In this document: positions 36,135 through 44,745 of the stretch, piece after piece
Layout: each line of letters opens with the position of its first letter
Numbering within the stretch: position 1 is the first letter of the stretch
Origin: PHBD01 sp964578535
Lineage (GTDB): Bacteria > Desulfobacterota > Syntrophia > Syntrophales > PHBD01
NCBI GenBank assembly: GCA_964578535.1
Contig: CAZODI010000015.1
Coordinates: 1 to 64,000 of the forward strand
Length of the DNA: 64,000 bases
Direction: 5' to 3'
Translations under genes and position numbers: made by a program
The notes under the pieces: model-generated
What the model was told of the DNA's origin: nothing
The model's input: only the letters and a program-made list of their open reading frames with translations
Databases searched by the model: none

Positions 36135-37355
36135 ATGAAACGTTTCCTCTTGATCATTCTGTCCATTCTGGTCTTCTCCCTTCCCGCCGGGGTTGCCTTG
36201 TGCTCGGATCAGCAGGTCTTCCCTCCCGCATCCGGGAAGGCTGGGGAAAAAAGCACGACGGCGACGATCGGCGTCATTCTTCCGCTTACCGGTAAATACG
36301 CTGCCTATGGGAATCGTGTCCTGGACGCCATCCTGATGGCCGCATCGGTTTGGGACCGAACAAACCAATCCCGTCTAACCTTGCAGATCCGCGATTCCGA
36401 AAGCCGTTCCGAGACCCTTCGCGGCCTGGTTCAAGAACTGGCGGATCGCGAGAAGGTTGTCCTGATTCTCGGGCCGCTGGGGGAGGGAACGGAGGCGGCC
36501 CGCCTTGCACGGGAGAAGAAGGTACCGATCCTCGTATTTACCCAGCAGGAGGGAATCGGTGGCGAGAATGGCTATGTCCTGAGAGATTCCCTCACAATCC
36601 GGCAGCAGATTCAGGCTTTGGCCGAATATGCCGTCAGCCGAAAGGGGCTCCGTCGCTTTGCCATGCTCTATCCCGGGGACAATAGCGGCAGGGAGGCGGC
36701 AATGCTGTTCCGGGAGGAAGTGACACGCCGCGGTGGACGGATCCTGCGCGAGCGAACATATGGCCGCCGGCAGGCTGATTTTACGGATGAGATCCGGTCC
36801 CTGGCCGGTGGTGTAAAGGGGATTCCCGGAAACGTGATCGTGGAACCGGAGGGAACGATTGAGATTACGGGATCGGCGACCGTGGATTTCGAAGCCCTTT
36901 TCCTTCCCGATTCCCTCGGATCGGCATTGCTGACGGCCTCGCAACTGGCCGATCTTCAAATCGGAAGTGTCCAGCTGATGGGCCTGTCATCTTGGAACCA
37001 TCCCGGCAGGCTTCGGACGGGCGGGAACGTTCTGGAAGGAGCCGTTTTTACGGATATATTCTGCACGAATGATCCATCCCGAGCGGTCCATGATTTTATT
37101 GAGCGGTATTATGCGGCAACCGGACGGGAGCCGGGAAGCCTCGAGGCGATGGCATTTGACGGGACGAATCTTGCCGTCCGGACCATCCTGGATGAGAAAC
37201 CCGGTTCCCGGGAGGAACTGCGCCGGATGATCCTTGCGAACCGGGATTTCCGGGGAGTTGCCGGCAGGCTTGAATTTGCACCGGACGGTGAGAGCCGGAG
37301 GAGCGCCGCGATCCTGAGAATCACCCAAGGCCAGATTGTGCCGGTGAGAGAATAG
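36135..37355 (+). CDS. Exported periplasmic-binding-protein-like protein (penicillin-binding protein activator type)
   Basis: The 406-residue protein has a signal peptide (MKRFLLIILSILVFSLPAG, with ALCSD as a possible lipobox-like end). A type-I periplasmic binding fold follows: TATIGVILPLTGKYAAYGNRVLDAI, VVLILGPLGEGTEAARLAREKKVPILVFTQQ and FAMLYPGDNSGREAAMLF. It resembles the LivK/LpoA group annotated as penicillin-binding protein activators, which stimulate peptidoglycan synthases, rather than an amino acid transporter, as no ABC transporter genes are adjacent. It precedes surE by 10 bp. The first 20 residues of the longer frame are excluded because they overlap the terminator. Confidence 0.8.
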   Translation: MKRFLLIILSILVFSLPAGVALCSDQQVFPPASGKAGEKSTTATIGVILPLTGKYAAYGNRVLDAILMAASVWDRTNQSRLTLQIRDSESRSETLRGLVQELADREKVVLILGPLGEGTEAARLAREKKVPILVFTQQEGIGGENGYVLRDSLTIRQQIQALAEYAVSRKGLRRFAMLYPGDNSGREAAMLFREEVTRRGGRILRERTYGRRQADFTDEIRSLAGGVKGIPGNVIVEPEGTIEITGSATVDFEALFLPDSLGSALLTASQLADLQIGSVQLMGLSSWNHPGRLRTGGNVLEGAVFTDIFCTNDPSRAVHDFIERYYAATGREPGSLEAMAFDGTNLAVRTILDEKPGSREELRRMILANRDFRGVAGRLEFAPDGESRRSAAILRITQGQIVPVRE

Positions 37356-37365
37356 AGGATGTCCG

Positions 37366-38136
37366 ATGAGGTTTCTACTGACGAACGACGACGGGATCTA
37401 TGCCCGGGGGCTTGCCGCCCTGCATCGCGAATTGTCCCTTGATGCCGAGTGTCTCGTTGTGGCCCCGGAGGTGGAGCAGAGCGCCGTGGGGCACGCCATC
37501 ACCCTCTTCAGGCCGCTGATGGTGAGAAAGGCCCGGAAGAACGGACAGGCCCTCGGCTATGCCGTGGCGGGGACGCCGGCGGATTGCGTGAAGATCGGCA
37601 TCCGGGAACTGGCCGGCGGGCCCGTGGACCTGGTGGTCTCCGGCATCAACCTGGGGGCCAATGTCGGTATCAACGTCCTCTATTCGGGTACGGTCTCGGC
37701 GGCTACGGAAGGAGCCATCATGGGGGTTCCGTCCGTGGCGATTTCCCTTGATACCCACCGGGAAGCCGATTTTTCCTTTGCCGCCCGGTTTGCCCGGAAA
37801 ATCTGCCGTTTCATGATGGAACACCCCTTCCCGAAAAACCTTTCGCTCAACGTGAACGTCCCGGCGCTGCCGGAGGACCGGATTCGGGGCGTGACCGTTG
37901 TGAAGCAGGGGAAGGCCCGTCTCATTGAGAGCTTTGAGAAGCGCGTGGATCCCAGGGACAATACCTATTACTGGCTGGCGGGGGAGACGCAGCCGGCGCC
38001 ATCGGAAGACGCCGACTCGGACATCACAGCCCTCCGGAAGGGCTGGATCACCATCACGCCCATTCACAGCGACCTGACGCGGATGGACGTATTCGGCGAC
38101 CTGAGGGATCTGGTGGAGAAGGACCTCAACGGGTGA
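37366..38136 (+). CDS. surE: 5'/3'-nucleotidase SurE
   Basis: The 256-residue enzyme dephosphorylates nucleoside monophosphates. The N-terminal metal site is FLLTNDDGIYARGL with paired Asp residues. VVAPEVEQSAVGHAIT, GTPADCVKIGI and VVSGINLGANVGINVLYSGTVSAATEGAIMG are the family blocks, and the C-terminal dimerisation part includes TDITALRKGWITITPI. It follows the envelope gene by 10 bp and its stop overlaps the convergent tandem usp gene by 11 bp. Confidence 0.95.
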   Translation: MRFLLTNDDGIYARGLAALHRELSLDAECLVVAPEVEQSAVGHAITLFRPLMVRKARKNGQALGYAVAGTPADCVKIGIRELAGGPVDLVVSGINLGANVGINVLYSGTVSAATEGAIMGVPSVAISLDTHREADFSFAARFARKICRFMMEHPFPKNLSLNVNVPALPEDRIRGVTVVKQGKARLIESFEKRVDPRDNTYYWLAGETQPAPSEDADSDITALRKGWITITPIHSDLTRMDVFGDLRDLVEKDLNG

Positions 38137-38965
38137 GGAGTACCGGGACGGGGCTCTTCCGGATGACGTGGCTGGTTGTGCTCCCCACCAGCAGCTCACG
38201 GAGCCGGTTGTGCCCGTAGGCCCCCATCACCAGGAGCTCGGTGGAACCCTCCTGCAGGAAGCGCAGAATTTCCCGATCTTCCTTCCCGGTCAACTGGACG
38301 ATGTCCCAGTCGATAATCCAGGCGTCCAGTAGCGTCTCCGCCTGTTTGCACACCCGGTCCGATGCGGCGGGATCGTTCGATACCGTGACAACCGTCAGAG
38401 GCCAGGCGGCCTTGTCGGAGAGTTCGGCAGCCAGCTTCAGGGCATGGTCGGCGGGAGGGCTGCCGTCGTAGGCGAGGGCCATGCTTTCGATATCCCGGTA
38501 GGTCACTGGCGTTACGAGGACCGGTTTTCCCGCTTTCCGGACGACCGATTCGGCCGTTGTACCCAGAATCGCTCCGCCTCCGAGATGGAAGTGCTCGCCG
38601 CGCTGGGCCAGGATGATCCAGTCCGCCTGCTGGCCCTCCTCTATGATGACCTCGTCGATGACCCCGAGACGCTTCCTGATGTCCGGTTTCACTCCTGCCT
38701 CGCCGCATCTTTGCCGGAATGCTTTTAGAATGGCATCCGCTTTTGTCTCCAGCGTGTTTTCCATGACCGGAAGAAACTCCTGGCATGGCGGGATGCCGAT
38801 GGAACCCGATATGTCGCTGAAAACGGGGGCCTGCAATTGCAGAAGTTCCATGACATGAAGCCCCGTGAGCCGGGCATCGAGTTTCCGGGCAATGTAGATT
38901 CCGTATTCCAGGGCTGTCAGGCTGTGGGCGGAGCCGTCCGTGGCGATGAGGATGTGCTCGATCAC
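38126..38965 (-). CDS. Tandem-domain universal stress protein
   Basis: The 279-residue protein has two Usp domains. The first starts IEHILIATDGSAHSLTALEYGIYIA and ends near residue 135 with an ATP loop in GGGAILGTTAESVVRKAGKPVLV. The second covers about 145-279 and ends GAYGHNRLRELLVGSTTSHVIRKSPVPVLL. The start is the GTG at 38965 after AGGAGGG, 6 bases upstream. It overlaps the stop of the MORN-repeat gene by 4 bp (GTGA), so the two are coupled. Confidence 0.9.
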   Translation of the reverse strand: MIEHILIATDGSAHSLTALEYGIYIARKLDARLTGLHVMELLQLQAPVFSDISGSIGIPPCQEFLPVMENTLETKADAILKAFRQRCGEAGVKPDIRKRLGVIDEVIIEEGQQADWIILAQRGEHFHLGGGAILGTTAESVVRKAGKPVLVTPVTYRDIESMALAYDGSPPADHALKLAAELSDKAAWPLTVVTVSNDPAASDRVCKQAETLLDAWIIDWDIVQLTGKEDREILRFLQEGSTELLVMGAYGHNRLRELLVGSTTSHVIRKSPVPVLLTR

Positions 38966-39675
38966 GTTCTTTCCCTCCTGTCGGATTCCTCGTCCTCCTC
39001 GCGGTAGGCCTCCAGGTCCCGCAGCATGTTGTCGGCCTGTCGCTCCTTTTCCAGCCATTCCTCCTCTGAATCCGGGACATCTTCGTTTTCGACCGCGGTT
39101 CGGACCGGCTCGCCCTTTTCATTGAAGGACTGGAACCTTCCAACCAGTTTGCCGTTCCGGTAAACGGCCTGTTCCCGGATCTGTCCGTTCCGGTGCCAGG
39201 CCTTGTATTCTCCTTCCCGCCGGTCGTTCTCGAAGCACCCCTCTTCCTTCAACTGGCCTGTCTTGTACCAGGACCGGTAGGGTCCGTGCAGCTTCCCGTC
39301 TGTGAATAATTCTTCCTCCCTGGCCTGTCCGGTCCGGTAATACATCCGGTAAGGGCCGTCCAGCCGGCCGCCCCGGTAGGTTTCCTGTTCCCGGATCTGC
39401 CCGTTTTCATACCAGGAGGTGTAGCTCCCCTCGAAGCGGTCGTCCAGGAAGGACGCCCGTTCCCGGATCCGGCCGTCCCGGTAGTAGGCTTCGGCATCTC
39501 CCTGGCGCATGCCGTTCTGGAATCGCATCCGTACCATGACCTGCCCGTTGGCGTAATAGGATGTGTATTCGCCGTCGAGCTTCTTCCCGAGAAGGGTTTT
39601 GCGCTCCTTGATATGCTTGTCTTCTTCGTCGTAGTAGGCGATGACTTCTCGTGGAGCTTCGACTTTTTTAGCCAT
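38962..39675 (-). CDS. YwqK/MORN-variant repeat protein
   Basis: The 237-residue protein consists mainly of about seven repeats of roughly 23 residues with the core G-x-Y-x-x-(W/Y)-x-x-x-G-Q-(I/V)-(R/K)-x-x. Examples are DGEYTSYYANGQVMVR, EGSYTSWYENGQIREQ, DGPYRMYYRTGQAREE and EGEYKAWHRNGQIREQ. The last 40 residues are acidic and unlike the repeats. Such MORN-variant (toxin_YwqK antitoxin-like) domains bind proteins or membranes in other systems. No toxin gene is adjacent; the coupled downstream gene is a tandem Usp. Confidence 0.82.
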   Translation of the reverse strand: MAKKVEAPREVIAYYDEEDKHIKERKTLLGKKLDGEYTSYYANGQVMVRMRFQNGMRQGDAEAYYRDGRIRERASFLDDRFEGSYTSWYENGQIREQETYRGGRLDGPYRMYYRTGQAREEELFTDGKLHGPYRSWYKTGQLKEEGCFENDRREGEYKAWHRNGQIREQAVYRNGKLVGRFQSFNEKGEPVRTAVENEDVPDSEEEWLEKERQADNMLRDLEAYREEDEESDRRERT

Positions 39676-39807
39676 GAGACGGTTTCCTCCGGTTCGTTTC
39701 CGGAACGGATTTCAGGGATGGTCTGCGATCCATACCGTTGATGCCGTCCCCATGTCAAGGCGGAGCGTCGACGGCGCACCGGGATGCCTCCGGTCCGGCC
39801 CTTTCAC

Positions 39808-39854
39808 GTTGACAAACAGGGTCGCCTCTCATAGACTGACCGCCGTTTGTCAAC
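39808..39854 (+). promoter_or_regulatory. Promoter bracketed by a 10-bp inverted repeat (candidate operator)
   Basis: TTGACA (39809-39814), a 17-bp spacer and TAGACT (39832-39837) form a good promoter. GTTGACAAAC (39808-39817) covers the -35 and GTTTGTCAAC (39845-39854), its exact inverse complement, lies at the start of the transcript. A repressor binding both arms would shut the promoter. It drives the gene at 39912. Confidence 0.6.
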
Positions 39855-39911
39855 GCATCTTCGGGGTGCCGCCGTGATTCGACCTGAAGCCTCGAAAATA
39901 CCTGGAAGCGG

Positions 39912-41123
39912 GTGCGCATGCTCCTGACCGATCTCGACACATCCCGCATTGCCATTATCGGACCGGGCCGCCTGGGAACATCCTTCGCCTACAAATTCGG
40001 CCGGGACAACAAGCGCGTGACCATTTACTATCACGACGCCGCCGTGTGCAAATCCATCAACCGGGAGCATCTCAATCCCATCCATCTGACGGAAGATCTG
40101 GCCCGGCGTGTGGGGAGCATGGACGAGGTGCCCCGGCTGGGCCCCAAGGTGTATGCCACCAACGACCTGGAGCGGGTCGTGGAAGACAACGATTTCATCG
40201 TTTTGGCCCTGACGATGAATCGCCTTCCGGATTTCCTCGACTACCTGAAACCCATCATGGAGAGAAAGGGCGGGGATACCTGCCTCATCTCGCCCATTAA
40301 GGGGCTGGCGGCGGATCCAATCACCAAGGAGCTGATGACTCCTTCCCAGATGATCAACAACAGCCTCTACAGGCTGAAGTACAAATACGATATCGTCTGC
40401 ATCGGCGGTCCGTTTTTCGATGTAGACATTGCCCTGGGAAACCCAGTGTGCGTGACCGTGGCCGGAAAGAAGCGGATCGCCATGCTTGTCAGGGAGCGGA
40501 TCATCAAGTTCAACCGGCGGGAATTGTCTTCCTATTATAACTTTGACATTGTCGGGGTCGAGGCCTGCGGCTCCCTCAAGAACATCGTGGCCAACATCAA
40601 GGGAGTTGCGGACTGCCTGAAACTCGGCGATTCCATCCCCGGCACCCTGTTTGCCCGGTCCGGCGTTGAGATCCGATCCCTTTCGAAGCTCCTGGGGGGG
40701 AGTTTCCAGGCCTTTTTCAGCCAGGCCGGGGTAGGCGACATGTACGTTACCGTCTCCTCCGAGGCGAGCAAGAACTACCGGTACGGGAAGCTGTTTTATG
40801 AATTGTACTCGGGCAATCCCATCGAAACGAACCTGAAGGTCCTGGAAAAGATCGACGGGACTCCGGAGGGACCCAACACCATCCGGAACGTCCAGAAATT
40901 CCTGGAAAAGAAAAACATGTACAGCCCGCTCTTCTCCTGCGCCTATCGCATCTTCAACGAGGGTGGAAGCAAGAACGACATTCGCGAGCTCCTCATTCAG
41001 GCCTGCCAGTTCGACAAGCGAACAAAGGAATACATCGGTCCCATCTCCCGGATCCTCTACCGGCTCATTCCGAATCTCTGGTACCGGCGGCACAAGGGAT
41101 TCCTGGGCCGGGTCGACATCTGA
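39912..41123 (+). CDS. NAD(P)-dependent glycerol-3-phosphate dehydrogenase-like protein
   Basis: The 403-residue protein has an N-terminal Rossmann fold (RIAIIGPGRLGTSFAYKFGRDNKRVTIYY) and a C-terminal helical domain of the GpsA type, with GVEACGSLKNIVANIKGVADCLKLGDSI containing the catalytic-Lys region and SQAGVGDMYVTVSSEASKNYRYGKL. It is about 60 residues longer than usual GpsA, mostly C-terminal, so it may be a paralogue with a different substrate. Start candidates are GTG 39912 and ATG 39918. The promoter at 39809 is flanked by an inverted repeat. Confidence 0.85.
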   Translation: MRMLLTDLDTSRIAIIGPGRLGTSFAYKFGRDNKRVTIYYHDAAVCKSINREHLNPIHLTEDLARRVGSMDEVPRLGPKVYATNDLERVVEDNDFIVLALTMNRLPDFLDYLKPIMERKGGDTCLISPIKGLAADPITKELMTPSQMINNSLYRLKYKYDIVCIGGPFFDVDIALGNPVCVTVAGKKRIAMLVRERIIKFNRRELSSYYNFDIVGVEACGSLKNIVANIKGVADCLKLGDSIPGTLFARSGVEIRSLSKLLGGSFQAFFSQAGVGDMYVTVSSEASKNYRYGKLFYELYSGNPIETNLKVLEKIDGTPEGPNTIRNVQKFLEKKNMYSPLFSCAYRIFNEGGSKNDIRELLIQACQFDKRTKEYIGPISRILYRLIPNLWYRRHKGFLGRVDI

Positions 41124-41137
41124 AAGGGAAAATCACC

Positions 41138-41165
41138 TTGACTTTCCCGATTTCCGTGTGATATT
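41138..41165 (+). promoter_or_regulatory. Promoter of the trpB2 leader
   Basis: TTGACT (41138-41143) and GATATT (41160-41165) with a 16-bp spacer. GGGAAA and TTTCCC flank the -35 as a short inverted repeat, a possible operator. The transcript would begin near 41172, ahead of the leader ORF at 41197. Confidence 0.6.
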
Positions 41166-41196
41166 TCCTCCCCCACTTTTGCAGAGAGACGTTCAC

Positions 41197-41262
41197 ATGA
41201 CCGTATTGAAGGCAGCAATATCCCGGTTGTGGTGGTGGCAGGCGCAAAGCGTCTGCCCGTAG
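41197..41262 (+). CDS. trpL: trp leader peptide (21 aa, three consecutive Trp codons)
   Basis: An ATG at 41197 opens a 21-codon ORF. Its centre is SRLWWWQAQS, with TGG codons at 41230-41238, and it ends at TAG 41260-41262. Three tandem Trp codons in a short ORF followed by alternative hairpins is the classical trp attenuation design. The AGAGAG upstream is a modest ribosome site. When charged tRNA-Trp is scarce, the ribosome would stall at residues 12-14 and allow the antiterminator to form. Confidence 0.9.
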   Translation: MTVLKAAISRLWWWQAQSVCP

Positions 41263-41362
41263 CGTTCTTTGCCGAAAAGAGCCGTGGGCAGGGGGATCCC
41301 TTCCCATGACTCTGACGAACCTGAAAGAGCATGCCATGGGAAGACCCCATGGCATTTTTTTT
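41250..41362 (+). promoter_or_regulatory. trp transcription attenuator (alternative hairpins)
   Basis: CTGCCC near 41254-41259 can pair with GGGCAG (about 41286-41291), giving the pause-type hairpin. CTTCCCATG (41300-41308) is exactly complementary to CATGGGAAG (41335-41343), giving a 9-bp antiterminator. CATGGG is also part of the 5' arm of the terminator (41331-41340), so antiterminator and terminator exclude each other. This is the logic of amino-acid biosynthetic attenuation. Confidence 0.8.
41331..41362 (+). terminator. Attenuator terminator before trpB2
   Basis: ATGCCATGGG (41331-41340) pairs perfectly with CCCATGGCAT (41346-41355) and is followed by a run of nine Ts. Confidence 0.9.
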
Positions 41363-41450
41363 GCCGTGACGGGTTTTTCCCGAAGGGGCCGGAGGACTTC
41401 GCGGATGGGCGGGTCCGGGGCCGATCAGCCGACAACGAAAGGAGAAAACC

Positions 41451-42812
41451 ATGGAACAGACGAAGATCCTTCTTGAAGACCGGGAGATCCCCAGGCAGTG
41501 GTACAACATCCTGGCGGACGTGCCCACTCCCATGAGCCCGCCTCTTCACCCCGGAACGGGAGAGCCCGTCAAGGCCGAGGACCTCGCCCCCATCTTCCCG
41601 ATGAACCTGATCGAGCAGGAAGTGACCACCGAGCGTTGGATCGACATCCCCGAGCCGGTGCTGGAGAAACTGATCCTTTATCGCCCCAGTCCCCTGTGCC
41701 GGGCCCGGAACTTCGAGAGGCTGCTCGGCGCCCCGGTCAAGATTTACTATAAGTATGAGGGAGTGAGTCCTGCCGGTTCCCACAAGCCCAACACGGCCAT
41801 TCCGCAAGCCTACTACAACAAGGTTTTCGGGATCAAAAGGCTCTCGACGGAGACAGGTGCCGGCCAGTGGGGGAGCGCGCTGAGCATGGCCTGTGCGATG
41901 TTCGGGCTGGAATGCCGGGTTTTCATGGTTCGGGTCAGTTATGAACAGAAGCCCTACCGGAGAATGATGATGCGGACTTGGGGGGCAGACTGTTTCCCCA
42001 GCCCCAGCACCCTGACCCAGGCGGGCCGGAACGTCCTGGCGGAGCATCCGGATTCCCCGGGCAGCCTGGGAATCGCCATCAGCGAGGCCATTGAGGATGC
42101 CGTCACGAAGCCCGATTCCCGCTATTCCCTCGGGAGCGTTCTGAACCATGTCCTGCTTCACCAGTCGATCATCGGGCTGGAGGCTAAAAAACAGATGGAT
42201 AAGGCTGGCGCATATCCCGACGTGGTCATCGGTTGCGCCGGCGGCGGAAGCAACTTTGCCGGGATCGCCACGCCGTTTCTGCAGGACAAGATCCATGGAA
42301 AACAGGTGCATGTCATTGCCTCCGAGCCGACGTCCTGCCCGACTCTCACAAGGGGACCGTTTGCCTATGATTTCGGTGACCTGGCGAAAATGACCCCGCT
42401 CCTTCCCATGTATACGCTGGGGCATGACTTCGTTCCGGCACCAATCCATGCCGGCGGCCTCCGCTATCACGGCATGGCACCGGTCGTCAGCCACCTGGTC
42501 CGGCTCGGCCTGGTCGAGCCCCGGGGATATCACCAGCTGGAAACATTCGAGGCGGGTGTTCAGTTTGCCCGGACCGAGGGCATCATCCCGGCACCCGAGT
42601 CCAATCATGCCATTGCCGCAGTGGTGGACGAGGCGCGCCGGGCCAAGGCCGAGGGGAAGGAAAAGGTGATCCTCTTCAACCTGAGTGGCCATGGAATGGT
42701 GGATCTTGCCTCCTACGATGCCTACTTCGAAGGGAACCTGCTACCCTACGAATTGCCTGAAGAGGAGATCGAGCGTGCCCTGAAGGCGATCGAGGGTTTT
42801 CCCAAACCCTGA
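41451..42812 (+). CDS. trpB2: Tryptophan synthase beta-like protein (TrpB2 type)
   Basis: The 453-residue PLP enzyme belongs to the TrpB2 subgroup, which is longer than TrpB1 and usually acts without TrpA. The PLP lysine is in GVSPAGSHKPNTAIPQAYY (Lys near 113). LSTETGAGQWGSALSMACAMFG carries the catalytic Glu, GCAGGGSNFAGI the phosphate loop, and LFNLSGHGMVD the C-terminal signature. It condenses indole with serine, or may scavenge indole. The upstream Trp-codon leader shows that the cell regulates it as a tryptophan gene. No other trp genes lie near, so it is a stand-alone unit. Confidence 0.93.
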   Translation: MEQTKILLEDREIPRQWYNILADVPTPMSPPLHPGTGEPVKAEDLAPIFPMNLIEQEVTTERWIDIPEPVLEKLILYRPSPLCRARNFERLLGAPVKIYYKYEGVSPAGSHKPNTAIPQAYYNKVFGIKRLSTETGAGQWGSALSMACAMFGLECRVFMVRVSYEQKPYRRMMMRTWGADCFPSPSTLTQAGRNVLAEHPDSPGSLGIAISEAIEDAVTKPDSRYSLGSVLNHVLLHQSIIGLEAKKQMDKAGAYPDVVIGCAGGGSNFAGIATPFLQDKIHGKQVHVIASEPTSCPTLTRGPFAYDFGDLAKMTPLLPMYTLGHDFVPAPIHAGGLRYHGMAPVVSHLVRLGLVEPRGYHQLETFEAGVQFARTEGIIPAPESNHAIAAVVDEARRAKAEGKEKVILFNLSGHGMVDLASYDAYFEGNLLPYELPEEEIERALKAIEGFPKP

Positions 42813-43096
42813 CGGGGATTCGTTCCCGCTTCATCGGCCTTCCATCCCGGTGGCGGCGGCCCGTCCGCTGCCGCCGGGACGGCTCCGATCGGAACGGATG
42901 CCTCGCCATGTCCGCGGCGGATCGCTTTCCTGGTTCTGATAAGAATACCCGACGATTCTGCGCCATGGGGACGATCCCACCCCCTTGTGGTTTCCGTTTC
43001 CTTCCGTTTATTCGTTGCCAACCCTTTCGACATGGGGCATGATGCAGCCGTTGCCGAACCCGCCGCAGGCGGCGGGCCCGGGAAAGGATGATGAGA
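42813..43096. other. Intergenic stretch between trpB2 and the small Cys-rich protein gene
   Basis: GGCGGC/GCCGCC segments near 42853-42876 could form a hairpin, but no T-run follows. Nothing else is recognised. Confidence 0.3.
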
Positions 43097-43351
43097 ATGG
43101 CCGAACAGTCCGGAAAACTCGTTCTTCGCTGCCCCCGCTTGGGCGGAGAGGTTCACCTGACCTACTGTCTCCGGGAGTCCGCGGGGCGTCCCTGCATCAG
43201 GACCCTCCAGTGCTGGCATGCGGTTCCGCAGGTCCGTGAACGGCTGATGAAGCGCCTTCCGGAAGACGAGATCCGGCGTCTTCTGGAACCGGTGCCCCGG
43301 GATCGGATGTCCGTCATCCTGGATGCGGCGGAGCAGGGAAAACGGCACTGA
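43097..43351 (+). CDS. Small conserved-looking cysteine-containing protein
   Basis: The 84-residue protein starts at ATG 43097, 9 bases after GGAAAGG (earlier ATGs at 43088 and 43091 are too close to it). The N-terminal half has LRCPRLGGEVHLTYC and GRPCIRTLQCWH, four cysteines that may bind a metal. The C-terminal half is helical and charged (VRERLMKRLPEDEIRRLLEP). It lies 27 bp before rarA and is probably co-transcribed. I do not know its function. Confidence 0.7.
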   Translation: MAEQSGKLVLRCPRLGGEVHLTYCLRESAGRPCIRTLQCWHAVPQVRERLMKRLPEDEIRRLLEPVPRDRMSVILDAAEQGKRH

Positions 43352-43378
43352 CGGTCCGCGGGTCCGTCGGGATGAATC

Positions 43379-44731
43379 ATGGACCTTTTCGAGAGGGATG
43401 AACCCGGAGCAACCGGCCGCCCCCTGGCGGAGCGGATGAGGCCGCGCACCCTGGAGGATTACTCCGGCCAGGAGCATATTGTGGGGCCGGATACGCTTCT
43501 GAAGCGGGCCATCGGCCAGGATCGCCTGTTTTCCATGATCCTCTGGGGCCCTCCCGGCTCCGGGAAGACCACCCTCGCCCGGATTCTTGCCGGCGAGACG
43601 AAATCTCATTTCATCAGCTTCTCCGCCGTGCTGTCAGGGGTGAAGGAAATCCGGGCCGTCATTGAAGAGGCTCGCCGGATGAGGCAGCTCGGACGCCAGA
43701 CCATCCTTTTCGTCGATGAAATCCATCGGTTCAATAAAGCCCAGCAGGATGCGTTTCTCCCCCATGTGGAGAGCGGCCTGATCACCCTGGTCGGGGCCAC
43801 GACGGAAAACCCGTCTTTCGAGATCATCGCCCCTCTCCTGTCGCGCTGCCGGGTCCTGGTTCTGAAACCCCTCTCGGAGGAAAGCCTGGTGCGTCTTCTC
43901 CGGCGGGCCATTGAAGACGCGGACCAGGGACTCGGGCAGATGAACCTCCGGATCGAAGACGGCGCCCTGGAGGTCCTTGCCCGCTTTGCCGACGGGGACG
44001 CCCGGGCGGCCCTGAACGGACTGGAGGCGGTGGCGGCGTTTCTTTCTTCCGGGGAAGGTGACGGAGAAGCGGTGACACCGGAGCGGATCGGACAGATCCT
44101 CCAGCGGAAGTCACTCCTGTACGACAAGGAGGGGGAGGAACACTACAATCTTATCTCGGCGCTGCACAAGAGCCTCCGGGACAGCGACCCCGATGCTTCT
44201 CTTTACTGGCTGGCACGGATGCTGGCGGCCGGGGAGGACCCTCTTTACGTGGCCCGGCGGATGATTCGTTTTGCCTCGGAGGACGTCGGCAATGCCGACC
44301 CCCGGGCATTATCCCTGGCGGTCGACGCCCTGCAGGCATACCACTTCCTGGGTTCCCCGGAGGGGGATCTGGCCCTGGCCCAGGCGGCCCTCTATCTAGC
44401 CACGGCCCCCAAGAGCAATGCCGCCTACATTGCCTTCGGCAGAGTCCAGGGAGAGATCCGCAGGACGGGAAGCCTTCCGGTCCCCCTGCATATTCGTAAC
44501 GCCCCCACCCGGCTCATGAAGGAACTCGGTTACGGCGAAGGGTACCGCTATGCCCACGATTACGAGGACGCCATGGTGTCTCAGGAACATCTGCCGGAAG
44601 AGCTGCGGGGGAAGCGCTTTTACGAACCGACGGACCGGGGATACGAAAAGATGATCGGAGAGAGACTGGCCTGGTGGCGGAAACGGATGCAGGATGCAAA
44701 GGGCAGGCACAAAAAGGAAGAGGAGGCCTGA
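43379..44731 (+). CDS. rarA: Replication-associated recombination protein A (RarA/MgsA AAA+ ATPase)
   Basis: The 450-residue clamp-loader-like ATPase works at stalled replication forks. It begins with the RarA N-terminus (PLAERMRPRTLEDYSGQEHIVG). Walker A is WGPPGSGKTTLARI (about 57-70), Walker B is ILFVDEIHRFNKAQQDAFLPHVE, and sensor 1 is TLVGATTENPSFEI. The tetramerisation and C-terminal domains include YNLISALHKSLRDSDPDASLYWLARMLAAGEDPLYVARRMIRFASEDVG. Length and motif order are typical. Confidence 0.96.
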   Translation: MDLFERDEPGATGRPLAERMRPRTLEDYSGQEHIVGPDTLLKRAIGQDRLFSMILWGPPGSGKTTLARILAGETKSHFISFSAVLSGVKEIRAVIEEARRMRQLGRQTILFVDEIHRFNKAQQDAFLPHVESGLITLVGATTENPSFEIIAPLLSRCRVLVLKPLSEESLVRLLRRAIEDADQGLGQMNLRIEDGALEVLARFADGDARAALNGLEAVAAFLSSGEGDGEAVTPERIGQILQRKSLLYDKEGEEHYNLISALHKSLRDSDPDASLYWLARMLAAGEDPLYVARRMIRFASEDVGNADPRALSLAVDALQAYHFLGSPEGDLALAQAALYLATAPKSNAAYIAFGRVQGEIRRTGSLPVPLHIRNAPTRLMKELGYGEGYRYAHDYEDAMVSQEHLPEELRGKRFYEPTDRGYEKMIGERLAWWRKRMQDAKGRHKKEEEA

Positions 44732-44745
44732 TGGCCTCCTCTTCC
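44716..44745 (+). terminator. Hairpin at the rarA stop codon
   Basis: GGAAGAGGAGGCC and GGCCTCCTCTTCC form a perfect 13-bp stem around TGAT, overlapping the stop. Only a weak T-rich tail follows, so it may stabilise the 3' end rather than terminate efficiently. Confidence 0.5.
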
